Assembly: GCA_964637165.1 (NCBI GenBank)
Contig: CAZWVI010000005.1
Span: 1-64,000, forward strand
DNA from: CAZWVI01 sp964637165
GTDB taxonomy: Bacteria > Planctomycetota > UBA1135
Direction of reading: 5' to 3'
DNA length: 64,000 bases
Part shown: positions 36,834 to 45,481 of the stretch, in pieces
Numbering within the stretch: the first letter of the stretch is position 1
Layout: each line of letters begins with the position of its first letter
Notes under the pieces: generated by a model
Told to the model about the DNA's origin: nothing
The model's database searches: none
Seen by the model: the letters and a program-made list of their open reading frames with translations, nothing else
Program-made: the position numbers and the translations under genes

Positions 36834-37934
36834 ATGCCTGTAGCTCGTCCCGGGATAAAGCTAGAAATTCTTAGGCGTGAGCACGCAGAATTGTGCAATG
36901 AATTCTTCAATCGGAGCTTTCATCAGGCACGTTCTTTGGAACATTATTTGTGGAAGTTTTGGCAAAACCCCGCCGGCGATCCGCTTGGAATGATTGCGAT
37001 TGATTCTGAAAGCGGGCAAGTGGTGGCAATGAATACCGGAATTGTGCGTCGCTTTTGGGTGAATGGTTCTGAGGTTAAAGCTCTTTACGCAGTTGAAAAT
37101 TCAGTCGCGCCGAACGCTCGCGCCGGCGGATTTGTGTTTCGTGCAATCACCGCGGGCATGGTTTGTCGCGCCCATGAGCATGGAGTGATGTTTGCATATG
37201 GAGGACAAAGTACCGATGAGGCAATTCGTATCGGCCGCCGCTTGTTTAATTATCAAGATTTGTTGGAGTTGAACTCATGGCAGTGCCGCCTTTCGTGGCT
37301 ACCACTTTGTAAACGATATTTACCAGGACCAGTTGGCGGCACAATTGCTGCAGTTGTGGATAAGTTTGCCAAGTTGCCACAACCAAAGCTAACTGAAATA
37401 AAAGTTTCTGCCGTCACGGAATTCGATGACCGCTTTGACCTGATATGGGAAACCTTTAAATCTCAGCATAAAGTTTGCGCGGTTCGCGATGCGGAAAGTC
37501 TGCGCTGGCGTTGGCAGCAATGCCCAGTGGGTGAACATCAAATCTTGATTGCCCATCAAGATACGCGTCCAATTGGTTATTTAGTTTGGCGCATGACCCG
37601 TGACGACAATGGCATAAATGCCCGCGTTTTAGATTTCTTCGGTGATGTGAATTCGCCTGGCCTCGCCAAACATCTACTCGAAACCGCCGCCATTAATGCT
37701 CAAGAACTTGGCGGTTCTTTCCTTGGTTTGGCCTGCGCGGACAATTCACAGTTAGCCATGGCGTGTGAGTTAATTCCCGCCTTTAGTCACGACCAACGGG
37801 AAGCAGTCGACCGCATCATCGGTACCGTCATGGAATGGCCGGATGGAAGCGAGCAAGAATATGACCAACAGCGCGCCATGCTCATCGGTAGTAATTGGCA
37901 CTACACGCAGGGCGACATTGACTTTCGCGATTAA
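36834..37934 (+). CDS. GNAT-like acetyltransferase, two-domain
   Basis: 366 residues from the ATG at 36834; an earlier ATG at 36795 would overlap the divergent sulfatase-like gene. Features typical for tandem GNAT/FemAB-like proteins: KLEILRREHAELCNEFFNRSF, VVAMNTGIVRRFW, LYAVENSVAPNARAGGFVFRAI and later a second domain RPIGYLVWRM, with YLWKFWQNP. No substrate can be named. Eight bases from the DUF456 gene, so likely an operon. Confidence 0.75.
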   Translation: MPVARPGIKLEILRREHAELCNEFFNRSFHQARSLEHYLWKFWQNPAGDPLGMIAIDSESGQVVAMNTGIVRRFWVNGSEVKALYAVENSVAPNARAGGFVFRAITAGMVCRAHEHGVMFAYGGQSTDEAIRIGRRLFNYQDLLELNSWQCRLSWLPLCKRYLPGPVGGTIAAVVDKFAKLPQPKLTEIKVSAVTEFDDRFDLIWETFKSQHKVCAVRDAESLRWRWQQCPVGEHQILIAHQDTRPIGYLVWRMTRDDNGINARVLDFFGDVNSPGLAKHLLETAAINAQELGGSFLGLACADNSQLAMACELIPAFSHDQREAVDRIIGTVMEWPDGSEQEYDQQRAMLIGSNWHYTQGDIDFRD

Positions 37935-37942
37935 AAACGATT

Positions 37943-38449
37943 ATGGACGACTTCATTACGTTGTTAATTGAACTTGGCTTGAGCCTAGCCGGCTTGCTGA
38001 GTTTAGGGTTGGTCTTGTTCGGTCTGCCGGGTTTATGGTTAATGGTTGTCGTTGGTTTGGGAATCCCCTGGTTGGGTGGCGAATGGCTGGATGTTTGGAT
38101 TTTGCTTGGCGCCGCCGGCCTGGCTGAACTTCTTGAAATGGGATCTTCGGTAGGGATTGTCAAAAAAACAGGGGCCGGTCGCCAAGGGATGTTCGGCGCA
38201 TTTGTCGGCGGCTTTGCCGGAGCGATTGCAATGACTCCAATTTTGCCACCACTCGGCACCTTATTGGGGGCGGCTATAGGGGCCTTTGGGGGTGCCTTCT
38301 TGTTGGAATGGTGGTTTGGCGATCGCACGGCCGGTGAAAGTCTGAAAATTGGCAAGGGGGCAATGTTCGGCACCTTGTTAGGGCGTGTATTGAAATTATG
38401 GCTGGGCATTTTCCAGCTGGTGTGGCTGTTGTGGGCACTATGGTTTTAG
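37943..38449 (+). CDS. DUF456 membrane protein
   Basis: 168 residues, almost wholly hydrophobic, about five membrane segments. The N-terminal GLVLFGLPGLWLMVVVGLGIPWL and the glycine-rich FGAFVGGFAGAIAMTPILPPLGTLLGAAIGAFGGAF match my recollection of DUF456 proteins. Function is not known for the family. It starts 8 bases after the GNAT gene. Confidence 0.8.
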   Translation: MDDFITLLIELGLSLAGLLSLGLVLFGLPGLWLMVVVGLGIPWLGGEWLDVWILLGAAGLAELLEMGSSVGIVKKTGAGRQGMFGAFVGGFAGAIAMTPILPPLGTLLGAAIGAFGGAFLLEWWFGDRTAGESLKIGKGAMFGTLLGRVLKLWLGIFQLVWLLWALWF

Positions 38450-38538
38450 GCTAAAAAAGAGCAGGCTGGCTAATATTCGCCGAACGACTCACGTTTTCAG
38501 GCGTAGAGGTAGAATGTAGAACCACAAAAACCACAACA

Positions 38539-39357
38539 ATGAAAATTAAAAACCTCATCTTGCTCGCTCCGCTTGTGCTCGTCGCTCCATTGGCCGCCCA
38601 AGAGGAATCTAAATCTGGTCCAGATTTAAGCCAACAATTAATCGAAGTATTGCCCAGCATTTTCGAGCGGGCCATAGAAGTGCTTCAACAACCTTGGGAA
38701 GGAAATATTAATATTGATGTCACCACGGCCGATATGAATTTGAGTGGGGTTGTGGAGTGTTCCTTTTATCACTCGCGAATGTTTAGTTTTGACTTGAACA
38801 TGGAAATTGGCGAAGGCGATACGGCCCAAGAGATTAGCGGAAAAATAGTTGCAGATGATTCTTTTTTAAATATGGAATTCGTCACTCCAGGTGGCGACCC
38901 GAGTCAGGCCTTTAAATTGCAATTGGACTTTTTGGAGGAACTTCAAGGGGATCAAGGAATGGCAATGCAGGGTTTGCCGGCCGGTTTCGACCCTAGCGAA
39001 ATTATCACTCTCGTTGAATCGATGGGCTTGAAGGAAGAAGTGTCCGCTGATGGAAAAACCTCTACCGTGGTGTTTGACTTGTCAAAGTTGGACATCGGCG
39101 AAATGGCCTCCGAAATGAAAGGAGTCAATTGCGAAATGAGCTTCAACACTAAGACTGCATTTCCGAGTCACTTTTCAATCGCCAAAAAAGACCTGGGCAG
39201 TTTGTCTTTAACTTTCAGCGAGGTGTCTGTTTCTTTAGAAATCGATGAGTCAAAGTACACATACAAGCCTGGGGAGGGAGTTTTTCCAATGGATATGACT
39301 GGAATGTTACGCATGCAAATGCAGGCCGCCCAAGGCGGCTTTGACGAAGAGTTTTAA
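38539..39357 (+). CDS. secreted LolA-like protein 1 of a tandem trio
   Basis: 272 residues with a signal peptide ending PLAAQEE. The rest is beta-rich, with an FNTKTAFPSHFSIAKKDLGSLSL segment and an ending ESKYTYKPGEGVF that parallels the next two genes. The fold is probably LolA/LppX-like (a half-barrel binding lipids or lipoproteins), an inference from pattern and length. The next gene starts 2 bases after its stop, so all three are one operon. Confidence 0.65.
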   Translation: MKIKNLILLAPLVLVAPLAAQEESKSGPDLSQQLIEVLPSIFERAIEVLQQPWEGNINIDVTTADMNLSGVVECSFYHSRMFSFDLNMEIGEGDTAQEISGKIVADDSFLNMEFVTPGGDPSQAFKLQLDFLEELQGDQGMAMQGLPAGFDPSEIITLVESMGLKEEVSADGKTSTVVFDLSKLDIGEMASEMKGVNCEMSFNTKTAFPSHFSIAKKDLGSLSLTFSEVSVSLEIDESKYTYKPGEGVFPMDMTGMLRMQMQAAQGGFDEEF

Positions 39358-39359
39358 CT

Positions 39360-40130
39360 ATGCGAAGTAGTCACATTATTGCTGCCGTCGTTGGTGTTGT
39401 TGCACCAAGTTTGGCACAGGAATCACCTGAAGCGTGGATTTCCCGCTTGAACACGGTAGTGGACAAACCGATTGAAGTGCATCAAGAAATGATGCGCGAT
39501 GCAAATGGTGCAAAGTTCACTACCAAATCGGACTTTGTGATTGCTGATGACAAGCATTTCAAAGTTAGCACTGAACAAATTAACGAAGGCCCAGGCGACG
39601 ATGGCGTAATTGTTAAATCAACAGTTTTGCTTGAAAACCTCGCCGATGGGGAATGGCTGTGGATGAAATTTACCGATCCACTTTCTGGTCAAGGGCAAGT
39701 TCGGCGAGTTGCCTTAAAGGAACTTGGTGCCAAGGCTAGTGCGGCTGGAAGTAATTTCACCGAAATACATCCGGCTGGTTTTATCATTCAACTTTCCGAG
39801 ATGGTTGATTTTGAAGAAGTTGAGAAAGATGAAACTACTGTAACTTTAAAGGGCAAGTTTACTGAAGAAGCTAAGACCAAAATGATTGGCGGCTTTCGCG
39901 GAGGCATTCCTCGCGATTTGACTTTAGTGCTCGATTTAAAGACCGCATTCCCGATTAGCTTTAAAGTCGACAGCTACCACAAGGTGTTGATTGATGGTAA
40001 ATTTTCAAAATTGAAATTCTTGGACGTTAAGAAAATTGACATGAAGCAATTCAAATTTGATATCCCTAAGGGCGTGTCTTTTCGCGACCCTGCTCCACAA
40101 AAGAAAAAACCAGCCCCTCCAAAAAAATGA
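39360..40130 (+). CDS. secreted LolA-like protein 2 of a tandem trio
   Basis: 256 residues with a signal peptide ending SLAQES. It shows PEAWISRLNTVVDKPIEVHQE, then repeated beta strands and the family-like ending KKIDMKQFKFDIPKGVSFRD. The same motif, KKMDMKAFKYQVPEGVNV, closes the third protein, showing common ancestry. The last residues are proline and lysine rich (QKKKPAPPKK). Its stop overlaps the next ATG (ATGA). Confidence 0.68.
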   Translation: MRSSHIIAAVVGVVAPSLAQESPEAWISRLNTVVDKPIEVHQEMMRDANGAKFTTKSDFVIADDKHFKVSTEQINEGPGDDGVIVKSTVLLENLADGEWLWMKFTDPLSGQGQVRRVALKELGAKASAAGSNFTEIHPAGFIIQLSEMVDFEEVEKDETTVTLKGKFTEEAKTKMIGGFRGGIPRDLTLVLDLKTAFPISFKVDSYHKVLIDGKFSKLKFLDVKKIDMKQFKFDIPKGVSFRDPAPQKKKPAPPKK

Positions 40131-40993
40131 TCAAGTCTAGTCTGTTACTTTCGGCACTTCTGATGCTTAGTCCAAACCTAAGCGCCCAAGAAGAAGCTGC
40201 TCCAACCACCGATCAAAGCTCCACCGAGTATTGGTTGAACCGCATGGTTGAAAATGTTGGCCGCGCATCTGAATTTGATATGCAGATGACAATGGACATG
40301 GCCGCCATGCAAATGAAAATGACCATGAGTGGACATATGTTGATTGGCGATCAGCGTCACATGAGCGGCTCCATGGCAATGGATATGGACATGCCCATGG
40401 TGCCAAGTGGTAAGCAACACATGGACATGGTTTTTATTGGTGATGGAACTGATATGTGGATTGAAATCGAAATGACTCCAAATCCAATGGGAGGCGAAGA
40501 GCCAATGGTTCAGGTCGTTAAGATGTCCTTTGAGGTTATTGAGAAAATGGGCGCCGAGGCAACTGGCAGCATGGGGTTCAACATGGGGTTTGACCCGACT
40601 GCCTCAGACATGGCGGCTCAAGCTGCCGAAATGTTTCAGACCATGTTCACCGATGTGTCAGTTGAGGTGAAAGATGGCAATGGCCATTTGACTGGTGCTG
40701 TTGACACTTCTGATAGCGCCATGGGCCAGCAATTTAAAATGCTTGGCATTGATCGCTTCACCTACGTGGTCGATGGAAAAACTGGTTATCCAGTTTTGAC
40801 AACCATGGGCAATGAAGAGGGCGAGGTGATGCGCCAAGAGATTTCGAATTTAAAATTCCACAACTTCAAAAAGATGGACATGAAAGCGTTCAAGTACCAG
40901 GTGCCTGAAGGTGTTAATGTCATGGACATGAGCGCCATGCTGGGTGCCTCCGCCGGCGGCAAATTCCTTGAAGAAACGGTTGAAGAGTTCTAA
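40127..40993 (+). CDS. secreted methionine-rich LolA-like protein 3 of a tandem trio
   Basis: 288 residues with a signal peptide ending NLSAQEE. About 23 methionines fall within residues 36-130, in runs such as MQMTMDMAAMQMKMTM and SMAMDMDMPMVP, with some histidines (HMLIGDQRHM). Beyond that it resembles its neighbour: YWLNRMVENVG at the N-terminus and KKMDMKAFKYQVPEGVNV at the C-terminus. Such methionine density recalls copper-binding periplasmic proteins, but no copper gene is adjacent, so metal binding is only inferred. Confidence 0.72.
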   Translation: MIKSSLLLSALLMLSPNLSAQEEAAPTTDQSSTEYWLNRMVENVGRASEFDMQMTMDMAAMQMKMTMSGHMLIGDQRHMSGSMAMDMDMPMVPSGKQHMDMVFIGDGTDMWIEIEMTPNPMGGEEPMVQVVKMSFEVIEKMGAEATGSMGFNMGFDPTASDMAAQAAEMFQTMFTDVSVEVKDGNGHLTGAVDTSDSAMGQQFKMLGIDRFTYVVDGKTGYPVLTTMGNEEGEVMRQEISNLKFHNFKKMDMKAFKYQVPEGVNVMDMSAMLGASAGGKFLEETVEEF

Positions 40994-41006
40994 GTAATCC
41001 TAACAA

Positions 41007-42101
41007 TTAGGATGCAGTTTTCACGACTACGTCCCAAAATCGACGAGCGCAATCTTGCCAGCTAAATTTGGCGGCTTGCGCTCGTCCTTTTATTTTTAGT
41101 TCGGCAACCAGGCCGGGCGCGTCATAAAGCCGGCGGATTTCTTGTGCAATCGATGCTGAAGAATTTGGATCACAATAAAGCGCAGCGTCACCGCACACTT
41201 CAGGTAATGATGATTTCTTGCTGACAATAGTTGGACATCCTAGGGCCATGGCTTCAAGCGGGGGCAAGCCGAATCCTTCGTGGAACGAAGGATAGACAAG
41301 GCAAAGCGAGTTTTCATAAAGAGCGCGAAGTTCTCTATCGTTAATGCGGCCGGTGTAGCGAGCATCTTCAGGCATGACTTCACTATTGTTAAAAACTCCT
41401 TTGTGAGTTCCTCCAACCACAACCAAAGGCAAATCAGTTAAGCCCGCTTCACGAATTCCAGCGGCTGCCCCACGGAAATTTTTATTCCGCATCATGCTTG
41501 AAACCGCCAAGGCAAATTTGCCTTTGGTTAAATTCATGCGAGTCAAAATTGAATTATCAGCTGGAGTTCTGAGCGCGTGCTCATGGCCACAATGAATTAC
41601 TTTAAAATCAGTTGCCGGACGCATGAATTTTTTACCTAAGCGCTTTGCAGAATCATTGCTCAGGGTCATCAGTGCTTGCGAATTTTTTATTAGGCGCGGG
41701 ACAATGAAGTTGTAAGTACGTAAAAAATTAGCGGAGTAACTTTCGGTTTGATCCCAAACTAGAGTGTCGTGAATCATTGCAGCGGTTGGCTTGCGTCGAA
41801 ATGCCGGGCCGGTAGTTTTCATGCAAACTAACAGTTCCGGTGCCATCTTCGACAAACTAAGTTGTTCCCAAAGATGAGATTGAAAATAGCCGCCTTGCTT
41901 TAGTTTTAAAAACTTATAGTCGGGGAAATCATAGTCGCCCTTTGGACACAGCAGAATCACTTGCCACTTGTCGGCCTCAATCTCCCCGCTAGTAAATAGT
42001 GAGTCAAGTGCACCAAGAACTTCGCGGCCCCAACGTTGGAGGCCGGTAACTGGCTCGCTTAAAAAGCGTGCATTGAGGTAGACCCGCTGCGGCTCACTCA
42101 T
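41007..42101 (-). CDS. GT4-family glycosyltransferase
   Basis: 364 residues. GT-B fold, retaining type, with ARFLSEPVTGLQRWGREVL at the N-terminus and the classical C-terminal donor motif SFHEGFGLPPLEAMALGCPTIVS followed by SSLPEVCGDAALYCDP. Sugar and acceptor unknown. Its ATG overlaps the pdxJ stop by 4 bases (ATGA), so they are coupled although functionally different. Confidence 0.9.
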   Translation of the reverse strand: MSEPQRVYLNARFLSEPVTGLQRWGREVLGALDSLFTSGEIEADKWQVILLCPKGDYDFPDYKFLKLKQGGYFQSHLWEQLSLSKMAPELLVCMKTTGPAFRRKPTAAMIHDTLVWDQTESYSANFLRTYNFIVPRLIKNSQALMTLSNDSAKRLGKKFMRPATDFKVIHCGHEHALRTPADNSILTRMNLTKGKFALAVSSMMRNKNFRGAAAGIREAGLTDLPLVVVGGTHKGVFNNSEVMPEDARYTGRINDRELRALYENSLCLVYPSFHEGFGLPPLEAMALGCPTIVSKKSSLPEVCGDAALYCDPNSSASIAQEIRRLYDAPGLVAELKIKGRAQAAKFSWQDCARRFWDVVVKTAS

Positions 42102-42838
42102 TCGTCAACTTGTGAGGCGGCCAAGATGCGGTCCTGCATTTCACGCACGGCCTGGTCGAGCCCAATTAATACCGCTCGTGAAATTATCGCATGCCCAATG
42201 TTTAACTCTTCGATAAATGGCAAAGCTGCAACCGGTTGGACGTTTTCGTAGTCAAGACCGTGGCCAGCGTTAACCCGCAAACCAAGTTCGTGAGCGTAAC
42301 GAGCTGCAGTTTCTAAACGTGTAAGTTCATCGGCGCATGCAGTTGGGTGGCGTTGATCGGCATTGGCGTAAGTGCCGGTGTGAAGTTCAACGAAGTCAGC
42401 ACCAGCTTTTGCGCAAGCTTCAATTGCCTCGGGAGCTGGATCGATAAATACGCTTACCAAAATTCCCGCAGCTTGAAGTTGTTCTGTGTAGTGCTTTAGT
42501 TGTTCAAAAACTGAGTCAGCATCGAGGCCACCCTCGGTGGTTAGTTCCTGACGGTTTTCCGGCACGATGCAAACTTCATGTGGCTTGATTTGCAGAGCAA
42601 AGGCCAACATTTCTTCGGTTAGAGCCATCTCTAGATTGAGCATGGTCTTCACCGTTTGAATGAGTATTTGAACGTCGCGGTCCTGAATATGGCGGCGGTC
42701 TTCGCGCAGATGCACGGTGATGCCATTGGCTCCAGCGAGTTCGCAGATGTTTGCCGCGCTAACCGGGTCAGGGTTTTGCTCGCGGCGGGCCTGGCGCAAA
42801 GTGGCCACATGGTCAATGTTGACGTGAAGTCTCGGCAT
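42098..42838 (-). CDS. pdxJ: pyridoxine 5-phosphate synthase
   Basis: Condenses 1-deoxyxylulose-5-phosphate with 3-amino-2-oxopropyl phosphate to pyridoxine 5-phosphate. Motifs LHVNIDHVATLRQARR, GITVHLREDRRHI, VCIVPENRQELTTEGGLD, FVELHTGTYA and NAGHGLDYEN are all typical. 246 residues from the ATG at 42838 (a longer reading frame exists but overlaps rsmD). Divergent from rsmD with 18 bases between starts. Confidence 0.94.
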   Translation of the reverse strand: MPRLHVNIDHVATLRQARREQNPDPVSAANICELAGANGITVHLREDRRHIQDRDVQILIQTVKTMLNLEMALTEEMLAFALQIKPHEVCIVPENRQELTTEGGLDADSVFEQLKHYTEQLQAAGILVSVFIDPAPEAIEACAKAGADFVELHTGTYANADQRHPTACADELTRLETAARYAHELGLRVNAGHGLDYENVQPVAALPFIEELNIGHAIISRAVLIGLDQAVREMQDRILAASQVDE

Positions 42839-42856
42839 ATAGCGTATTCTACCTGC

Positions 42857-43429
42857 ATGTTGCGCATCACCGCCGGCGAACATCGTGGCCGCAAACTGCG
42901 AGTTCCAGATGTAAAAGCCACTCGACCATTAGTCGAGAAGGCGCGCCAAGCTTTTTTTGACCATTTGGGTCCGCGAGTGGTCGGAGCCGTAGTCTGGGAT
43001 ATTTATGCCGGCTCTGGGATATTGGGATTGGAGGCACTTTCGCGCGGCGCCGAATTAGTGTTGGCGGTGGAAGGGCACCCGAAGGCTGGCCGCCAATTAA
43101 TGGAAAATGCCGAGCTGTTGGGAGTCGGAGATCAGGTTACAGTGCGGCGTATGGATGTGCGACGTTTTTTGAGTACATCACCAGAAAGCCCGCAAGTTTT
43201 GTTTTTTGATCCACCCTATAAAGATTTTTCAGGTCCTCAGCGGGCCGGAGTGTGGAATCTTTTCTGCCAAATGGCGGCCGAGTTAAGTGAAGGTGGGTGT
43301 GCGGTGGTCCATACTCCGCGCGGCATATTGACCGATGATGAAATGGCGCGCCTGCCAGAAATTGAACGCCGCGATTATGGTTCGACATCGCTCTATTGGT
43401 GGCATAAACCGCGAGCCGCCAAAAAGTAG
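42857..43429 (+). CDS. rsmD: 16S rRNA (guanine966-N2)-methyltransferase
   Basis: 190 residues. A class I SAM methyltransferase with LRITAGEHRGRKLRVP, IYAGSGILGLEALSRGA and the catalytic DPPY motif (FFDPPYKDF), characteristic of RsmD. The ATG at 42857 gives the expected N-terminus. Confidence 0.93.
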   Translation: MLRITAGEHRGRKLRVPDVKATRPLVEKARQAFFDHLGPRVVGAVVWDIYAGSGILGLEALSRGAELVLAVEGHPKAGRQLMENAELLGVGDQVTVRRMDVRRFLSTSPESPQVLFFDPPYKDFSGPQRAGVWNLFCQMAAELSEGGCAVVHTPRGILTDDEMARLPEIERRDYGSTSLYWWHKPRAAKK

Positions 43430-43476
43430 TTAAGTTCTAATCAAAAAATGGTCGAAAAAAGTCTGGAGAACCCAGA

Positions 43477-43638
43477 ATGCGGCCATCTAAAAAATTCCCA
43501 TTTGTTTTAGCCCTAATATTGGTGCTAATTAACTCATCTTGCGCCCACGGCGGAGAGGGTGAGGGTGGGATTAACCCTCCGGCCACACCTGAAAACAACT
43601 GGGATGAGATGAACTGGGACGAGGGCGAATGGGAATAG
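43477..43638 (+). CDS. tiny exported protein, WDE-repeat tail
   Basis: 53 residues (MRPSKKFPFVLALILVLINS then SCAH and a tail), preceded by GGAG about 9 bases before the ATG. A basic start and a hydrophobic stretch precede a cysteine at 22 that could be lipidated (weak lipobox SSC). The C-terminus reads NNWDEMNWDEGEWE, an acidic and tryptophan-rich repeat WDE.NWDEG. I recall similar short WDE-ending proteins in planctomycete-like genomes. The overlapping minus-strand frame is a shadow. Confidence 0.6.
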   Translation: MRPSKKFPFVLALILVLINSSCAHGGEGEGGINPPATPENNWDEMNWDEGEWE

Positions 43639-43660
43639 GACACTGCCCGCATCCGCTGGG

Positions 43661-43906
43661 TCACTCTTGTTCGAGAACCCCTCCAACTTCGAAGAACTCC
43701 TCAACGAGGCGGTAGAATTCCTGCCGCTCTTGGTTTTGGAGGTTGGCTGCGTACTGAGTGGGGCTTAATTCAGGGTTATCCTGCTGCTGACGGGCGTATT
43801 CGCTAAAGGAGCTCTCGGCGTTGGTATTGGCCATTTCTGTGGGGGATAATCTCATGCCAGGGGTGGATTGAGTGGATTCAGAGTGCTGTGGCTTCTCGTA
43901 AGCCAC
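43661..43906 (-). CDS. small hypothetical protein
   Basis: 81 residues if begun at GTG 43906; shorter starts at ATG 43855 or ATG 43834 also work. The composition (SFSEYARQQQDNPELSPTQYAAN, then QERQEFYRLVEEFFEVGGVLEQE) looks like a real acidic helical protein. No strong ribosome binding site precedes any start and I recognise no family. Convergent with the tiny WDE protein. Confidence 0.45.
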   Translation of the reverse strand: MAYEKPQHSESTQSTPGMRLSPTEMANTNAESSFSEYARQQQDNPELSPTQYAANLQNQERQEFYRLVEEFFEVGGVLEQE

Positions 43907-44018
43907 TGGTGTATCTTATCCCAAAAACAAGCGATATTGTTGTAAAATTAGGAACTTGCTTTATTTTAAAAGAGTGTCATTTTTCAAAATGGACAGGGTG
44001 CATAATTAACTAACCTAA

Positions 44019-44037
44019 GGGGGTGTCAGGCACCCCC
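44019..44037. repeat. GGGGGTG-TCAGG-CACCCCC palindrome (REP-like)
   Basis: A perfect 7-bp inverted repeat with a 5-base loop. The core GGTGTCAGGCACC is a motif that I know to be dispersed in planctomycete and other genomes next to RAYT/Y1 transposases. A GTG inside it would be the start of the longest reading frame of the next gene, but the palindrome is more likely regulatory or a REP element. Confidence 0.6.
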
Positions 44038-44046
44038 TCCCACCAA

Positions 44047-44469
44047 TTGAGCCACGAACAACTAGCAGTTCTGTGGCCCGCGGATCGACTTCTGCAATTG
44101 CTAGAGCAAGCGCTCATTGCGTGGGGGGTCGAGGAGCTAAAACAAACCATTGAAATTCGTTGGAATCAACGCTTGCGTACCACAATTGGACGCGCCAATT
44201 TATTGTTGATGGTACTAGAGCTAAATCCGACCTTACTTGCTCGGAATCCCGAGGGCGTTCCACATGTTCTTATCCACGAGGCCGCGCACCTAGTCGCCCG
44301 ATATAAGTATGGACCACGGATTGCGCCTCATGGCAGTCAGTGGAAATCATTAATGCTTGCCGCTGGGGAATCGCCACGGGCGACCCATAGTTTTGATACC
44401 ACTGGCTTGCGTAATCGCCGCCGCCGTGCCGGTCGCCAACCCACAAAACGAAAATGGATTTGGTGGTAA
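44047..44469 (+). CDS. SprT-like metallopeptidase domain protein
   Basis: 140 residues if started at TTG 44047; an earlier GTG at 44023 lies within a palindrome. HEAAH followed by HG 14 residues later (HEAAHLVARYKYGPRIAPHG, then SQW) matches the SprT zinc motif. The C-terminus is a short basic tail (RNRRRRAGRQPTKRK) and the usual zinc ribbon is missing. SprT-like proteins act in DNA-protein crosslink or stress repair elsewhere. Ends 10 bases before manA. Confidence 0.78.
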   Translation: MSHEQLAVLWPADRLLQLLEQALIAWGVEELKQTIEIRWNQRLRTTIGRANLLLMVLELNPTLLARNPEGVPHVLIHEAAHLVARYKYGPRIAPHGSQWKSLMLAAGESPRATHSFDTTGLRNRRRRAGRQPTKRKWIWW

Positions 44470-44479
44470 ACTTTATCTT

Positions 44480-45481
44480 GTGCGCATAGTTCCAAGGCCT
44501 GTCGAGCCGCTACTTTTTGACCGCATCTCTAAAGAAAAAGTTTGGGGAGGCGAGCGTTTGGTGCGCATGCTTGGAGCCAAAGGTGCCCACGGTTTACCTG
44601 TCGGTGAGACTTGGGAACTAAGTGACGTCCCGCAAAACGAAACTCGGGTTCGCGGCGGCACTTGCGCTGGTTATACCTTGAGGAAATTGATGGCCACCCA
44701 TCCGTATGAAATCCTTGGCCGCTCAACACCAACTCGCGATGGGAGATTCCCATTGTTGGTTAAATTTATTGATGCCAAGGCCGACCTCTCAGTGCAGGTT
44801 CATCCGCCCGATGGGCCAAAGTCACCCTCGGGCGTGGGCAAAACCGAGGCTTGGTTTGTGTTAGATGCCGACCCCGGTGCCGAAGTTATTTGCGGGCTAA
44901 AATCATTTACGTCGCAGCAGCAATTGGAAGCCGCGATTGTTGCCGACCAGCTTGAATCGTGTTTAAATCGCGTGCCGGTAAAGCGCGGTGATGTAGTGTT
45001 TGTGCCAGCCGGTCAAGTCCACGCGATTTTGGGTGGTGTCCTGTTAGTTGAAGTGCAACAAAGTTCTGATGCTACTTACCGGCTATTTGACTGGAATCGC
45101 CCAGCAATTGGTGGTTTGCGCCGAGAATTGCACACCGAGCAAGCCCTAGATGTAGTCAATTATCACTTATCACCAGGACAAGCACTTCAGGCCAACTATG
45201 GTGAAATATTTGACGGCGCGCACGCTGCATTGCTTGGTAGCTGTTCTTACTTTGACCTGACCGCGGTGCGTATTGTTGGGCCACATATTCACGAAAACAA
45301 TGGTTTTGCCAGTACCATTACAGTCACTTCAGGAAGTGGGGTAATCGATCATCCGGGCGGGTTGTTCAAAGAGCGTGAATTACGGATGGGAGATGTACTT
45401 TTAATCCCTGGAACCCTTGACCAAATCAGGTTTATACCCGATGCTACGGGGTTGGAACTCTTCGAAGGACTTGCCAGATGA
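44480..45481 (+). CDS. manA: mannose-6-phosphate isomerase, Bacillus-type
   Basis: Interconverts mannose-6-P and fructose-6-P. The GTG at 44480 gives 333 residues; the longer frame overlaps the SprT gene. Motifs: KVWGGERL, ETWELSDVPQNE, LVKFIDAKADLSVQVHPPD with GKTEAWFVLDAD, VFVPAGQVHAILGG and VEVQQSSDATYRLFDWNR, including the metal-binding histidines and glutamate. Overlaps the next gene by 4 bases (ATGA). Confidence 0.9.
   Translation: MRIVPRPVEPLLFDRISKEKVWGGERLVRMLGAKGAHGLPVGETWELSDVPQNETRVRGGTCAGYTLRKLMATHPYEILGRSTPTRDGRFPLLVKFIDAKADLSVQVHPPDGPKSPSGVGKTEAWFVLDADPGAEVICGLKSFTSQQQLEAAIVADQLESCLNRVPVKRGDVVFVPAGQVHAILGGVLLVEVQQSSDATYRLFDWNRPAIGGLRRELHTEQALDVVNYHLSPGQALQANYGEIFDGAHAALLGSCSYFDLTAVRIVGPHIHENNGFASTITVTSGSGVIDHPGGLFKERELRMGDVLLIPGTLDQIRFIPDATGLELFEGLAR

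Noticed and set aside
43437..43664. Minus-strand frame opposite the tiny WDE protein
   Set aside because: The plus-strand frame has a ribosome binding site and a signal-like start; this one is its shadow.
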